Assembly (NCBI GenBank): GCA_918797485.1
Contig: CAKKNE010000004.1
Span: 2,046,001 to 2,110,000 of the forward strand
Length of the DNA: 64,000 bases
Reading direction: 5' to 3'
Source of the DNA: Pelagomonas calceolata
Taxonomy: Eukaryota; Sar; Pelagophyceae; Pelagomonadales; Pelagomonadaceae
The translations under genes were made by a program, and so were the position numbers. The notes below the pieces were generated by a model. The model made no database searches and was not told where the DNA came from. It saw only the letters and a list, made by a program, of their open reading frames with translations. This document shows positions 1 to 8,260 of the stretch, in pieces (position 1 is the first letter of the stretch; each line of letters opens with the position of its first letter).

Positions 1-966
1 ACCGAAACGAACGGCGCGTCCGCGGCGGCCGACCGTAACGCAGCGAGGATGCGCTGCTGCTGCGCCAGTAGAGCCTTGGAAGCGGGCTCGATCCTCAAGG
101 CGCGCATGACGTCCTGGGCCGCGGCGCGGTGCTTCCCGAGCGCGTGCCGCGCCGTCGCGCGGCGCTGCAAACTCTTAAAGTGGTCCGGCTCATAAGACAG
201 GGCCGTGTCGCAGTCCGCCTCGGCGTTGTTGTACTGGTTCTGCTTCAGGTAGGCCATCGCGCGATTCGATAACGCGACGTGGTTCCTTGCTTTCAGTCCC
301 AGACACAACGAGTAGCTCCGCACGGCGCCCTCGTAGTCGCCTTTGGAAAATTTCTCGTTGCCCAACCGGCGCTGGGCCTCCTCGGGGTTCTCCGGTTCCG
401 CCAGAGGGCGCGCGTCGGCGGGGACCTGTGTTTGGTTCATTCCAGTCGCGTCCCGAGGCCGCGTCGCGGCGATGGCGTCCGAGGCTGTGTCGCGTCGATG
501 GCGTCTGGCGCCCCCGTACGCCCTCGCCGCTAACCGACGCGCACTCTCGTCGCGTCGCGTCGATGCCACCTCGACGCGGTCGTCACACAATGATCTTCGG
601 ACGCCGCATTTGTACCTCCTCGACGACGGTCGTCGCCTCCTCATCAATATCATAGTTGTCCGCGTCGAACTGCTCCCACTTTTTGTAGCCCTTGTCATAC
701 ACATGGGCGCCCGGCGCTTTTGCTGATTGTTTTCGATGCTGCGCGGCACCCGCATCACTCTTAGCCGCCGAGTTCCGCACGCCCACCCTCATACCGCCGC
801 GCACGGGCGGCAGGTCCGTGGGCGCCGCGCGGCGCTCCTTGTCTTTTTTCGCGATGTCCCGATTCCAGTCGGCGAACTCGCCCAGGTAGTGCTGTTGTTG
901 CTGGGCGTCGTTTCTTATTTTGTGCTGCATCTCGAGCATCCTTCGCTGCTGGTCGGCGGGATTCAT
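1..966 (-). CDS. RPAP3-like TPR cochaperone, partial (runs off left edge)
   Basis: Two exons are visible, 966-589 and 425-1, and the frame is still open at the window edge. The first exon starts at the ATG complementary to 964-966 and encodes an N-terminal region with the word YDKGYKKWEQFD, which resembles the conserved segment before the TPRs of RPAP3/SPAG1-type proteins. The second exon encodes at least three TPR helix pairs; GNEKFSKGDYEGAVRSYS and ALSNRAMAYLKQNQYNNAEA are typical TPR words. In that family the TPRs bind HSP90/HSP70 and assist assembly of RNA polymerase II or dynein arms. A longer open frame back to 1320 has only a TTG start and overlaps a conserved promoter-like element, so the ATG at 966 is preferred. 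It could equally be a SPAG1- or TTC12-like member, because the C-terminal domain that would decide lies outside the window. Confidence 0.8.
426..588 (-). other. Intron of the RPAP3-like gene (introner-like)
   Basis: Read on the minus strand it starts GTGTGACG and ends AACACAG, 163 nt, phase 0, joining KII to VPADA. It carries CGATGGCGT words on the plus strand near 470 and 495, shared with the other three introns in the window. The ends share only TGTGT as an inverted repeat and no target-site duplication is visible, so if it began as an introner it has decayed. Confidence 0.75.
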
Positions 967-1355
967 GGCTGCGAGGTCCTGCGAGGTCTTGCGAGGTCTT
1001 TGAGCAGCTAGTGGTTGGCAGGTACGGCGCTGCACGAGGGCTTGGAAGCAGGCCCGTCGAGACGGATGGTGTCCCGATTCACTGCTCTCGCACCAATTCG
1101 ATGCCTTTTGGTCCGTTTTACCGCTTTGCTGAGCAACCCTAGGCATCCCTAGTGTGTCACACGACGCTAGCTCCAGGCGGAGCAACTTGCCGTGCGGAAC
1201 CGCTGGGAGCGGGCGCATCGAGCCGCTCTGCCGGGTCTCAACGCGCTGTGTGCTGTATTTTTTCATCGCTGCGTCGGTCGCGCGCAAAGCCTGCGCCGTC
1301 CGCGAAAATTTAAGCCGCAAACAGCGGTTGACTCGCGCTTAGACGCCCCGCAGCC
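967..1355. other. Divergent promoter region, RPAP3-like / Mpv17-like
   Basis: Non-coding spacer of 389 bp between two start codons pointing away from each other. Apart from the CTAG-box element at 1149-1171, almost exactly midway, I see no gene or repeat here. Confidence 0.6.
1149..1171 (+). promoter_or_regulatory. CTAG-box element, copy 1
   Basis: CTAGTGTGTCACA, then CGA, then CGCTAGC. It lies 182 bp from the RPAP3-like ATG and 184 bp from the Mpv17 ATG, the midpoint of a divergent pair. Confidence 0.65.
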
Positions 1356-2081
1356 ATGATTTTCAAATTACTGGTCGGCGCAGCCGCCGCCAGGCAGTTC
1401 AGTCCGCCCCTGACGCGCCGCGACCCGGGCACAACTGCCAAGCCACCGACCGTCGAGCGCCGCGAACCGACGGAGCTCTGTCCGGCCGCCACGCAGCTCG
1501 AGCGGACGCGGCGCTGGCGCGGCGGCGGCGAGAACCTCTGGCAGAGCTACTCGCGGACCCTTGAAACCAAGCCGGTCATTGGCAACATGGTGACGGGCGG
1601 CCTGCTGGCCTTCACGGGCGACTTCGTCATGCAAGCCGCCGAGAAGAACCCCGCCTACGACCACCTGCGGGCGTTACGATTTGTGGGGTTCAGAATATGC
1701 GTCGTACGTTGTTATACGGTCTGGGTTCGCGAGCTCGAGAATTGGGTGAATCAACACGTCGACGGCGACCGGCGGCGCCTGCTGACGAAGACGTTCCTGG
1801 ACCTGGCCATTTGGCTGCCGGCGAAGGACTTCGTGTATTTCGTGTGGATGGCGCTGCTGGAGGGATTAGGTTTGACCGAGGGCATACAACGGAGCCTTAC
1901 GATGCTTCCAAGGACGTGCCCCGTCTCGTGGCTCGTCTGGGCCCCGGCGCAGCTGCTCACGTTCGGAGCCGTGCCGCCGCACCTGCGCGTCGTCTGGGTC
2001 AACAGCCTTGCGCTCTGCTGGAACGTCGTCATGAGCGGCTTCAACCAGGCGGCGCGGCTGGAGGGGAGTAGTAGTATCTAA
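1356..2081 (+). CDS. Mpv17/PMP22 family membrane protein
   Basis: A 241-residue protein starting at an ATG in good context (gccATGa). The N-terminal 50 residues are Arg/Pro-rich and look like a mitochondrial or other organelle presequence. From about residue 65 the sequence follows the Mpv17/PMP22 pattern: short hydrophobic helices, then SWLVWAPAQLLTFGAVPPHLRVV and a terminal WNVVMSGF, corresponding to the family signature W..WP..Q..NF..VP..R...N....W. Family members are four-helix proteins of the mitochondrial inner or peroxisomal membrane, proposed to act as non-selective channels or in deoxynucleotide homeostasis. The usual NF of the signature is TF here. Transcribed divergently from the RPAP3-like gene. 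Confidence 0.85.
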   Translation: MIFKLLVGAAAARQFSPPLTRRDPGTTAKPPTVERREPTELCPAATQLERTRRWRGGGENLWQSYSRTLETKPVIGNMVTGGLLAFTGDFVMQAAEKNPAYDHLRALRFVGFRICVVRCYTVWVRELENWVNQHVDGDRRRLLTKTFLDLAIWLPAKDFVYFVWMALLEGLGLTEGIQRSLTMLPRTCPVSWLVWAPAQLLTFGAVPPHLRVVWVNSLALCWNVVMSGFNQAARLEGSSSI

Positions 2082-2113
2082 AGAAAGCATCCGTTTTCAC
2101 CAGCGTACAAACA

Positions 2114-2132
2114 CACTAGGCCAAAGGCTAGT
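2114..2132. promoter_or_regulatory. Weak CTAG-type inverted repeat upstream of E2F
   Basis: ACTAGGCC, AAA, GGCTAGT forms an inverted repeat 206 bp before the E2F start. It shares the CTAG termini of the main element but not its TTACA core, so the relationship is uncertain. Confidence 0.3.
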
Positions 2133-2337
2133 ACGCCCCGCGCCTCTCCGAGACGACTGGCAATCCCTGGTTCCCTACAGGCACCCGGGAGCAAGCTTTG
2201 ACTCGCTGTCCGCAGTCCACAGCCCACCTGAGTCCCTCAATCTCCTGGACGCTGCGACAGGCCGCCGCGAGCTAGCAAAACCCCAGGAAAGGCCAAACAG
2301 AGCACGCCCTCGCCGCGGCCCAGCAGGCCCAGAAAGC

Positions 2338-3198
2338 ATGGCCGAGGCCCCGGCCTCGTCGGCGCGCTACGACTCCTCGCTAGGCCTCCTAACGAAGAAG
2401 TTCGTCGCGCTCATCAAGAGCCAGCCGCACGGGAGCCTGGACCTGAACCACGCGGCCGCGCAATTGGGCGTCCAAAAACGGCGCATCTACGACATCACGA
2501 ACGTCCTGGAGGGCATTGGGCTCATCGAGAAGACGACGAAGAACAATATCGCGTGGAAGGGCAACCGGACGCCGCATCCGGACGACGAGCCCAACTCTTC
2601 GGATGACGAGGACGACGAGGAGACGCTGCGGGTGCGGCACGAGGCCGAGGCGCTCCGGGCGGAAGCGGCTACTTTAGATAACTGCGTCGAGCATTTGGAA
2701 AGGGCGCGGGCGGAGTTCGCTCGAACACACGCATCTGATTTATCAGTGACGCATGCGGATCTGCGAGCCGTGCCCGGCTTGAGCGATGAGACCATCATCG
2801 CGCTGCGGGCGCCGCCGGGCACGGACCTCGAAGTGCCCGATCCCCATAGCACGAGCACGGCGAAGTACCAACTGCGACTGAGGAGCCCGCTCGCGCCCAT
2901 CGAGGTCTTCTTAGTGGATCGGGCGGACCGCGAAGACAGCGAAGATCGGGAGGTCGCGCGCCTCTCGGCGAACGCGTCTTTACAAAGCGCGGCGCGGCCG
3001 CGGTCGGGCACGCCGCCCGAGCAGGTCGCGCGGCCCGTCGTGTCCTCCGCCGCCGTCAAGACGCCGCCGTCCTTCGCCACCCCTAGAATCCTGGCCAAGC
3101 ACACGCCGAACGCCGACCAGCTCGACAAGGACTTCGTCTTCGACCCCGGCACTTTGCTGGGCACGGTGCCGACGATCCCCAAGATCCCCCAGCCGTGA
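2338..3198 (+). CDS. E2F-family transcription factor
   Basis: A 286-residue protein. The DNA-binding winged helix spans about residues 10-75: GLLTKKFVALIK, DLNHAAAQLGVQKRRIYDI and TNVLEGIGLIEKTTKNNI. The RRIYDITNVLEGIGLIEK stretch is diagnostic of E2F proteins, and RRIYD is the base-contacting element. After an acidic Ser/Asp/Glu stretch (residues 82-96), a leucine-rich dimerisation helix (about 100-130) leads into a marked-box-like beta region ending IEVFLVDR. The acidic end (KDFVFDPGTLLG) may be the retinoblastoma-binding peptide. E2F with a DP partner drives S-phase genes. Only one DNA-binding domain is present, so it is not an E2F7/8 type. It converges on the MYND gene with 21 bp between stops. 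Confidence 0.93.
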   Translation: MAEAPASSARYDSSLGLLTKKFVALIKSQPHGSLDLNHAAAQLGVQKRRIYDITNVLEGIGLIEKTTKNNIAWKGNRTPHPDDEPNSSDDEDDEETLRVRHEAEALRAEAATLDNCVEHLERARAEFARTHASDLSVTHADLRAVPGLSDETIIALRAPPGTDLEVPDPHSTSTAKYQLRLRSPLAPIEVFLVDRADREDSEDREVARLSANASLQSAARPRSGTPPEQVARPVVSSAAVKTPPSFATPRILAKHTPNADQLDKDFVFDPGTLLGTVPTIPKIPQP

Positions 3199-3219
3199 CG
3201 TAAGTATAGGCGGTTGCTT

Positions 3220-4380
3220 TTACGCGTCCCCGGGCGGCGTCATCGCGGCCATGGCCTCGCAGACGGAGCGGGTGCTGAGCGCCGCTCGCGACTCCCGTAG
3301 CGAGCCCTGAATCATCTCGGTGGCCGGATGCGCGCCCCCGAAGACGCGCAGCGCGATCCTTTCCAAGTCCTCATGCGTCTCCACGGCCTCGTGGAGATCG
3401 TCGAGCGTGGCGGTGGGGTCCCTGTAGAGCGCCTTCGCGTAGCTCCACCTCAGCCTGAGCGTGTTTTCATCATTATCCCCGAGAACGCGTCGTGCTACGG
3501 GCATCGTTTTGCGCAACAGTGATTTGGCTTCTTCGAAGCGCTCGAGACTATTAAGGGACGACGAATAGTTGTTGGCTGCTATGAGGGTATATTCATGTTC
3601 CTCGCCGTCTTTCTTCACGCGTCCAGAGTACACGTCTCGCTTGATCTGTAGGGCCGATTCTAGCCGTCCGACCTTCATATACGTATTTGCGAGATTGCTC
3701 TGAGTGACGAGAGTTTCATGTAATGACGCGCCAAGCCGCCACAGCATAGCCAACTCCGCCTCCTTCACGGGCAACGCGTCCTCGTCATGTCCTGCACAGG
3801 TTAAGCCGCTCCCTAGCATCCTCATCGCAGTGATCCGAAATTCATCCCTCTCCGGCCGCCCACGGTACGTCTTCCAGCAGTCCCACCCGAGCGCGCATCG
3901 CACGACGCCGTGGTACTTTTGCTCGCACAGGCTACACGTGTCCCATCGCTTCCACCTCGTACCCAACGTGTTGTAGTCCAAATTGTTCTCCTCGGCCTCC
4001 GCGAACAAAATCTTCGCCTGCTCCGCCAGGCAGCTCACGTGTGCAAAGCCCGCCGTTCCGCGGCACGCGCATCCGCGCACGAGGCCCTCCTTCGTTTTCC
4101 AATGCAACGCTTGTGTACAAATATAGCACGTCTGCCCCTTCGTGTCCTCCGCGCACGCCTCCGCCGCGACCGTTACAGCCTCCGCGTACTTGTTATTTGC
4201 GTGGTATTGCTCGGCGCCGCCGCCTTTCCTTATCTTTCTACAGAGCTTATCATGGCCTCCTTGCTCCCAGTGTTGTTTCTGGCAGACCGGCCCGCAGTAG
4301 CGCGTCTTGCAGCGGCTGCACTGTTTGGCTGAGGTGTGCGGCAGGGGGGCAGCGCACACGGGGCATTGCGTGAGGATCAT
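3220..4380 (-). CDS. MYND finger / RING-CH / TPR protein
   Basis: A 386-residue protein; the ATG at 4380 is chosen because the open frame upstream has only a GTG and runs through a promoter-like element. Residues about 5-46 form a MYND zinc finger (CPVC...CSRC...YCGPVCQ...HW..GGH...C). Residues about 85-160 form a RING-CH-like domain (CYIC, GCACRGTAGFAHVSCL, WDTCSLCEQKYHG). The rest is kinesin-light-chain-like TPRs (LVTQSNLANTYMKVGRLESA, AANNYSSSLNSLERFEEAK). RING-CH domains usually bring E2 ubiquitin enzymes to membrane targets and MYND fingers bind proline-rich peptides; the substrate here is unknown. The same architecture recurs, in two pieces, at 38.2-39.0 and 45.0-45.3 kb, so it is a family. 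Confidence 0.85.
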   Translation of the reverse strand: MILTQCPVCAAPLPHTSAKQCSRCKTRYCGPVCQKQHWEQGGHDKLCRKIRKGGGAEQYHANNKYAEAVTVAAEACAEDTKGQTCYICTQALHWKTKEGLVRGCACRGTAGFAHVSCLAEQAKILFAEAEENNLDYNTLGTRWKRWDTCSLCEQKYHGVVRCALGWDCWKTYRGRPERDEFRITAMRMLGSGLTCAGHDEDALPVKEAELAMLWRLGASLHETLVTQSNLANTYMKVGRLESALQIKRDVYSGRVKKDGEEHEYTLIAANNYSSSLNSLERFEEAKSLLRKTMPVARRVLGDNDENTLRLRWSYAKALYRDPTATLDDLHEAVETHEDLERIALRVFGGAHPATEMIQGSLRESRAALSTRSVCEAMAAMTPPGDA

Positions 4381-4453
4381 CTTTTCTACGGTCAAATCGC
4401 TGGGGGGCAGCCCTACGATGCAAAATGCTGCAAACGCGAGCCAGGCATAAAAG

Positions 4454-4476
4454 GCTAGTGCCTTACAGCCGCTAGC
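4454..4476 (+). promoter_or_regulatory. CTAG-box element, copy 2
   Basis: GCTAGTGCCTTACA, GC, CGCTAGC. Midway between the divergent MYND gene (73 bp from its ATG) and the unknown gene at 4546 (69 bp). Confidence 0.7.
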
Positions 4477-4545
4477 TGTCGCAAAAGCGCGGCGCGCACG
4501 TTTAGGCAGCCCCACGCCACCCACAACCCAGAAACAGTCGCATCG

Positions 4546-5661
4546 ATGGACGCCGCGCCCTTCGCGCCGCGGTGCGCCGTCGTGCTGCGCGAGCTCGCGC
4601 CGGAGGCGCGGAGAAGGTATGTGACCATGCTAGCCAACCGGAACGTCGAGTCGCGGCAGGACGGCGACGCCTGGGTCGCGAATTTGCGGATTTTGGCGCC
4701 GGGCGTCGACGCGCCCGCACTTGCAGAGAAGCCGGCGGCGAAGGCAAAGCCGCCGCTGCGCGAGCGCCTCGCGCGCGCCATCAAATCTGATGAAGGACCG
4801 CCCGACGTCGCGTCCATCAATACCTTGGCGTATCCCCGCTTCGCCTCGCTCATCTGGCGCGCCGTCGGGACCTCACCGACCGCCGAGGTCAAGCCGCTCC
4901 CGTGGTTGATGAGAACAGCAGAAAGTATATATGATGCGCGCTACAAGCGCGACGCCGCGGCGCTCCAGAAGAATGTGGACGTGGACCGGTTCCCGGAGTT
5001 CGTCATCGCGTGCCTCATGCGCGAGTCCGGCGTCGATGGTATCGTGGAAAAGAAGTGCTGGGCTTTATTATGCTCGGCCGAGCACCACCGCATCCACAAT
5101 AAGGAGGCCGAGGTGTTTGCGAGGTTCCTCGCCGAGACCTGGGACGCCGACGCGTTGTTGTTTTACCTGCGGTGTCGGCACGAGGTGATGCGTTCTACCA
5201 AGACAACTCTGGGCGCGCGCTGGGCGCCCGGCGAGCACGCCGCGCGGCAAGAAGTGGTCGTACTGTCACCGTCCGACGTGCAACGCGTCGCCAGAAACGT
5301 GTGGCGCGAGCATAGCGAGGAATTGGTCGACGCAGTCGAGGCCTTCCGCGAGAGTAGTGGACGCGTCGAGGCGGCGCAGTTCTTGGATATAGCCGTGGGC
5401 CAGTACGTGCGGGCGCGAGACGACGTCTCTCCTGATGTGGCGGACCTGGTCGAGGCCGAGGCGGACGCGCTCGTCTCGGAAGTGGCCCTCGCCCCGGAAG
5501 TCGTCGGGGAAATCCGGGGCGAGGTCGTGGACTTCCTGCGGACCGCGACCGTCGGCGACGACGCGGCGACGCGGCTCGCGGAGGTGCGGGGCGAGGCCGC
5601 GGCGCTCGTCGACGCGCTGGCGGCGTACGCGGCGGAGCATGCTGGTCTCGCGGGGGAGTGA
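4546..5661 (+). CDS. Conserved-looking protein of unknown function
   Basis: A 371-residue, mostly helical soluble protein starting at ATG 4546. I do not recognise a family. Residues about 90-210 look like an ordered core (RFASLIWRAVG, PLPWLMRTAESIYDARY, FPEFVIACLMRESG, KCWALLCSAEHHR, ADALLFYLRCRHEV), with Trp, Cys and aromatic residues spread as in a conserved globular domain. The remainder is Ala/Glu/Val-rich helix. No signal peptide or membrane segment is evident. It shares a divergent promoter with the MYND gene, which does not by itself suggest a role. Confidence 0.75.
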   Translation: MDAAPFAPRCAVVLRELAPEARRRYVTMLANRNVESRQDGDAWVANLRILAPGVDAPALAEKPAAKAKPPLRERLARAIKSDEGPPDVASINTLAYPRFASLIWRAVGTSPTAEVKPLPWLMRTAESIYDARYKRDAAALQKNVDVDRFPEFVIACLMRESGVDGIVEKKCWALLCSAEHHRIHNKEAEVFARFLAETWDADALLFYLRCRHEVMRSTKTTLGARWAPGEHAARQEVVVLSPSDVQRVARNVWREHSEELVDAVEAFRESSGRVEAAQFLDIAVGQYVRARDDVSPDVADLVEAEADALVSEVALAPEVVGEIRGEVVDFLRTATVGDDAATRLAEVRGEAAALVDALAAYAAEHAGLAGE

Positions 5662-6257
5662 GGTTTTTCTTGTGTTTCGTTTTTTTGGAGGGGGAGGGGT
5701 CCTTGTAGAATCTCGCGAGCGCGGCTGGCTAGTGGGTTTTTGGCGGACAGGCGGTCGAGCGGTCTCGTGCTCGCCCGGACCACGGGAGGGCTCGGGAGAG
5801 AGGCTGCGACGGCGCTGAGACGGGTACGCGGCCTGCGCTAGTGACTATAAGGCATACTATAACCGCCTGTTTTTTGCACTGAATTGGCTATTCACGCCGC
5901 AACACAACGTCGCCTGACCGCGTTTCGACCTTGTTATGCTTCGTACTGTACGAGAGCTTGGATACAACGCGAAGACGGCGCGCTTCAAACGGTGCTAGAC
6001 GCGCTGCGCGGGCGGCTGCAGTTAGCACCCGTAAATGAGGTTGACTGAGCGCGCGCGAGCCCCGCGGCGGTACCGCTGGGCCGCGTTGCTGCGGCGCTGC
6101 CGCAAGGGCCGCGGCACAACAGCGCGTGCGCCCGAAACGGCCCGCCGTCACACACGCGCCCAACACCACGAAACCGCCGTCAGGACAGCACCCTTGACGG
6201 AACCCACGCAGGCTAAGTCGCGCGTTGCCGTACCCGGCGAACCCAGACTGAGCAACC
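5662..6257. other. Gene-free spacer
   Basis: About 600 bp with no supported gene. It begins with a T/G-rich stretch (5665-5700) that may be 3' UTR of the preceding gene. At 5837-5850 lies a half match to the CTAG-box element (GCTAGTGACTATAA) without its second CTAG. Long antisense frames here are by-products of high GC. Confidence 0.5.
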
Positions 6258-6711
6258 ATGGCGGCCATCGTCAACTTCTTCAAGTCGATCAGCCCGTTCA
6301 AGAGCGCCGAGCCCGAGGAGGAGCCGGCGCCGGCCAAGAAGAGCGCCAAGAAGCCCGCGGCCAAGAAGCCCGCGGCCAAGAAGGCGCCGGCGAAGAAGAA
6401 GGCGCGTGTGCCGCGTCCCCTGTAACGCCGTCGCCGCGTCGGCGTCCCCGTGACTGCGCCCGCTCGATGGCGTGGATGCCGTACCCTCGTCCTCGCTCGC
6501 GCAACCGATCGACCGACGCTTACGCGCCACGCCCCCGCAGACCGTGGCCAAGCCCAAGGCGACGCCGAAGAAGGCGCCCGCGCCCAAGCCGGCGGCCAAG
6601 TCCGCCAAGAAGCCCGCCGCCAAGAAGCCGGCCGCCAAGAAGGCCCCCGCGTCGCCCAAGCCGGCGGGCCCGCGGCGATCGGCACGGCAGGCCGGCAAGC
6701 CGGCGAAGTAA
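6258..6711 (+). CDS. Small histone-H1-like Lys/Ala/Pro-rich protein
   Basis: Two exons, 6258-6407 and 6541-6711, give a 106-residue protein. After a short start (MAAIVNFFKSISPFKS) both exons consist of AKK/PAAKKPAAKK words, ending RRSARQAGKPAK. Such tails occur in linker histone C-termini, algal H1-like proteins and bacterial AlgP/Hc1-like proteins, where they neutralise DNA charge. No winged-helix globular domain is present, so it is H1-tail-like rather than a canonical H1. Exon 1 on its own would end 19 bp into the intron at RVPRPL; splicing GT (6408) to AG (6540) restores the lysine-rich frame and is preferred. The start context (accATGg) is strong. Confidence 0.75.
6408..6540 (+). other. 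Intron of the H1-like gene
   Basis: GTGCCGCG to CCCCCGCAG, 133 nt, phase 0. It contains CTCGATGGCGTGG near 6462-6474, the word shared with the other introns. No terminal inverted repeat is visible. The donor could instead be the overlapping GT at 6406, but that would lose the downstream frame. Confidence 0.65.
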
Positions 6712-6917
6712 GGGCCGCGCCGGCGGCCCGCGGCCGCCGCCCCGCGCCGCCCCGCCACGCGACGCGCTCCTCCTGGAGAGAGCGCGGCGCGGCCGGGCGG
6801 CGGGGCGCCGGGCGCGGGCCGCCGACCGAGCCCCCTTCCCGTTTGCCACGACCCCATCCCCTCCTTCCGATTCGCTTGGAACCGTAAGTTCAGTGTAAAA
6901 AGAACATAGACAACACG

Positions 6918-8067
6918 TTACGCGGACCGCATCTTCTCCTTCTCCGCCTGCGTCAGCAGCTTCCCCTGCTCGTACTTCTCGGACCGCTCCGAGAACCGGT
7001 CGTTGAGGTCGTCGGCGTACTCGCGCATAATTAATGTAAACTTGTGGAACTCCTCGGCGACGTCGACCACGCGGTCGCGGAAGTCCGACGGCTTCATGCG
7101 GCCCTCCTCATCAAATTCCTTCCACGCTTTCGCTACGCTGCTTTGGTTCGTGCAGCAGGGCATGCGCATCCACCGCGCGAGCCTCCGCAGCTCGTTGACG
7201 GCGTTGAACCTGTGTGGAAATCAAATTTCGGGCGCCCCACGCCATCGACGCGACGTGCTTTCCGTAGCTGCGTCTGCGCGATGGCGTGGCGATTCCACGC
7301 CATCGACGCGACATTGTCCCCGTGGCCACGTCGGCTCGATGGCGTGGAGGCTCACGAAGGTCCACGCAATATTTCTCAGGATAACCTAACTCACTGGTTG
7401 ATTTCCACACAGCGTTGAACGACTGCGATCCACCGTTGACCTGTAAAACCACGCAGGTCCGGCCCTGCGTCGGCCGGACCGAGCCCGTGTTGAGGGGCAG
7501 CCAGTCGATCTGGTTCTTGAACGCGCCGGTGATACAACCGTGCATCTCGGGGCTCACCCAGACGTGGCCCTCGCTCCACTCCGAGAGGGCTCGTAACTCG
7601 ACAACTTTCGGGTGGTCCTCTATTGTGGGATCCCGAACCGGCAAATCGCTCGGGTCGAAGGACCGCACCTCGCAGCCGAGCACTTCTAGGAGCCGAGCCA
7701 TCTCGTTGGCCAGCTTGCGGCTGAACGACGTCTCGCGCAGCGACCCGTGCAGCACGAGGATGCGTGGCGGATGCGTGAGCGTCGCACCCTTCGGCACGAA
7801 CGACTTCGCCGCGGCGAAGCCTCCGGGGTGGTCGTCCGCAGCAATGCGTGCGATCCAGTCGTCTCCGGGACCCGACGCCGGCACGAGCGGATCGCTGCGG
7901 TGACCAAGCCAGTCGCCGGCTGCGGATGCCGCGCGCCGCGGCGTCAGGCAAGCGGTGGTACTCGTGCGCTGGAGGCCTCGCGGCGTCAAGCGTGCGCTGG
8001 CACTCGTGCGCTGGAGGCCTCTCGCCAGCCTCAGCAGCAGCAGCATGGAGCAGATGCAGTGTCGCAT
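6918..8067 (-). CDS. arsH: ArsH-type NADPH-dependent FMN reductase
   Basis: Exons 8067-7421 and 7209-6918 give 312 residues. The flavodoxin-like core starts about residue 100 with [17 protein letters not shown], the FMN phosphate loop, followed by [30 protein letters not shown] and [23 protein letters not shown]. This run and the tail [16 protein letters not shown] and [13 protein letters not shown] are characteristic of ArsH. ArsH proteins reduce quinones or O2 and oxidise organoarsenicals; in eukaryotic algae they are thought to protect against arsenic or oxidative stress. The N-terminus is Leu/Arg-rich and contains a 14-residue tandem duplication, suggesting an organelle presequence. The conserved SQSFNAVN motif is interrupted by an introner, and splicing restores it exactly. 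Confidence 0.9.
7210..7412 (-). mobile_element. Introner: non-autonomous DNA transposon acting as an intron
   Basis: A 203-bp element bounded by a perfect 15-bp terminal inverted repeat, CTGTGTGGAAATCAA at 7210-7224 and its complement at 7398-7412. It is flanked by a perfect 8-bp target-site duplication, CGTTGAAC at 7202-7209 and 7413-7420. On the coding strand the donor GT is the first two bases of the outer duplication copy (GTTCAACG) and the acceptor AG is the last two bases of the terminal repeat (CACACAG). The spliced intron is therefore 7420-7210 (211 nt) and the reading frame is unchanged. The interior has alternating CCACGCCATCGACGCGAC and CGATGGCGTGG words. It matches the introners described in Aureococcus. 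The intact repeats and duplication indicate a young insertion. Confidence 0.92.
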
Positions 8068-8202
8068 GTGTGGTGCAATGTAGGCACTGGTTATGATGCG
8101 GTATGTGTAGCGCTGGACGGAGCTATAATGCGAGCTCTTTCTGACGTCGTGCGACGATCTTGCAGCTCACACGCCGAGTTCAAGTCGATGGAGTGCTTTG
8201 CC

Positions 8203-8225
8203 GCTAGCGTCTGGAGACACACTAG
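8203..8225 (-). promoter_or_regulatory. CTAG-box element, copy 3
   Basis: Read on the minus strand: CTAGTGTGTCTCCA, GA, CGCTAGC. Lies 35 bp before the ATG at 8261 and 135 bp from the divergent ArsH start. Confidence 0.6.
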
Positions 8226-8260
8226 GTTTGCAGGCGCACGGCGCTTGGGCAGCCGCTATC

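Noticed and set aside
583-1320. Extended 245-residue version of the RPAP3-like N-terminus
   Set aside because: It starts at TTG, crosses CTAG-box copy 1, and the segment before the ATG at 966 shows no family similarity.
4381-4524. N-terminal extension of the MYND protein containing a hydrophobic stretch
   Set aside because: Its start is GTG, it overlaps CTAG-box copy 2, and the related N-terminal fragment at 45270 also starts at MILT.
5888-6857. Long minus-strand frames opposite the H1-like gene
   Set aside because: They mirror the Lys/Ala/Pro codons of the plus-strand exons (Phe/Leu/Gly-rich antisense) and have no domain features.
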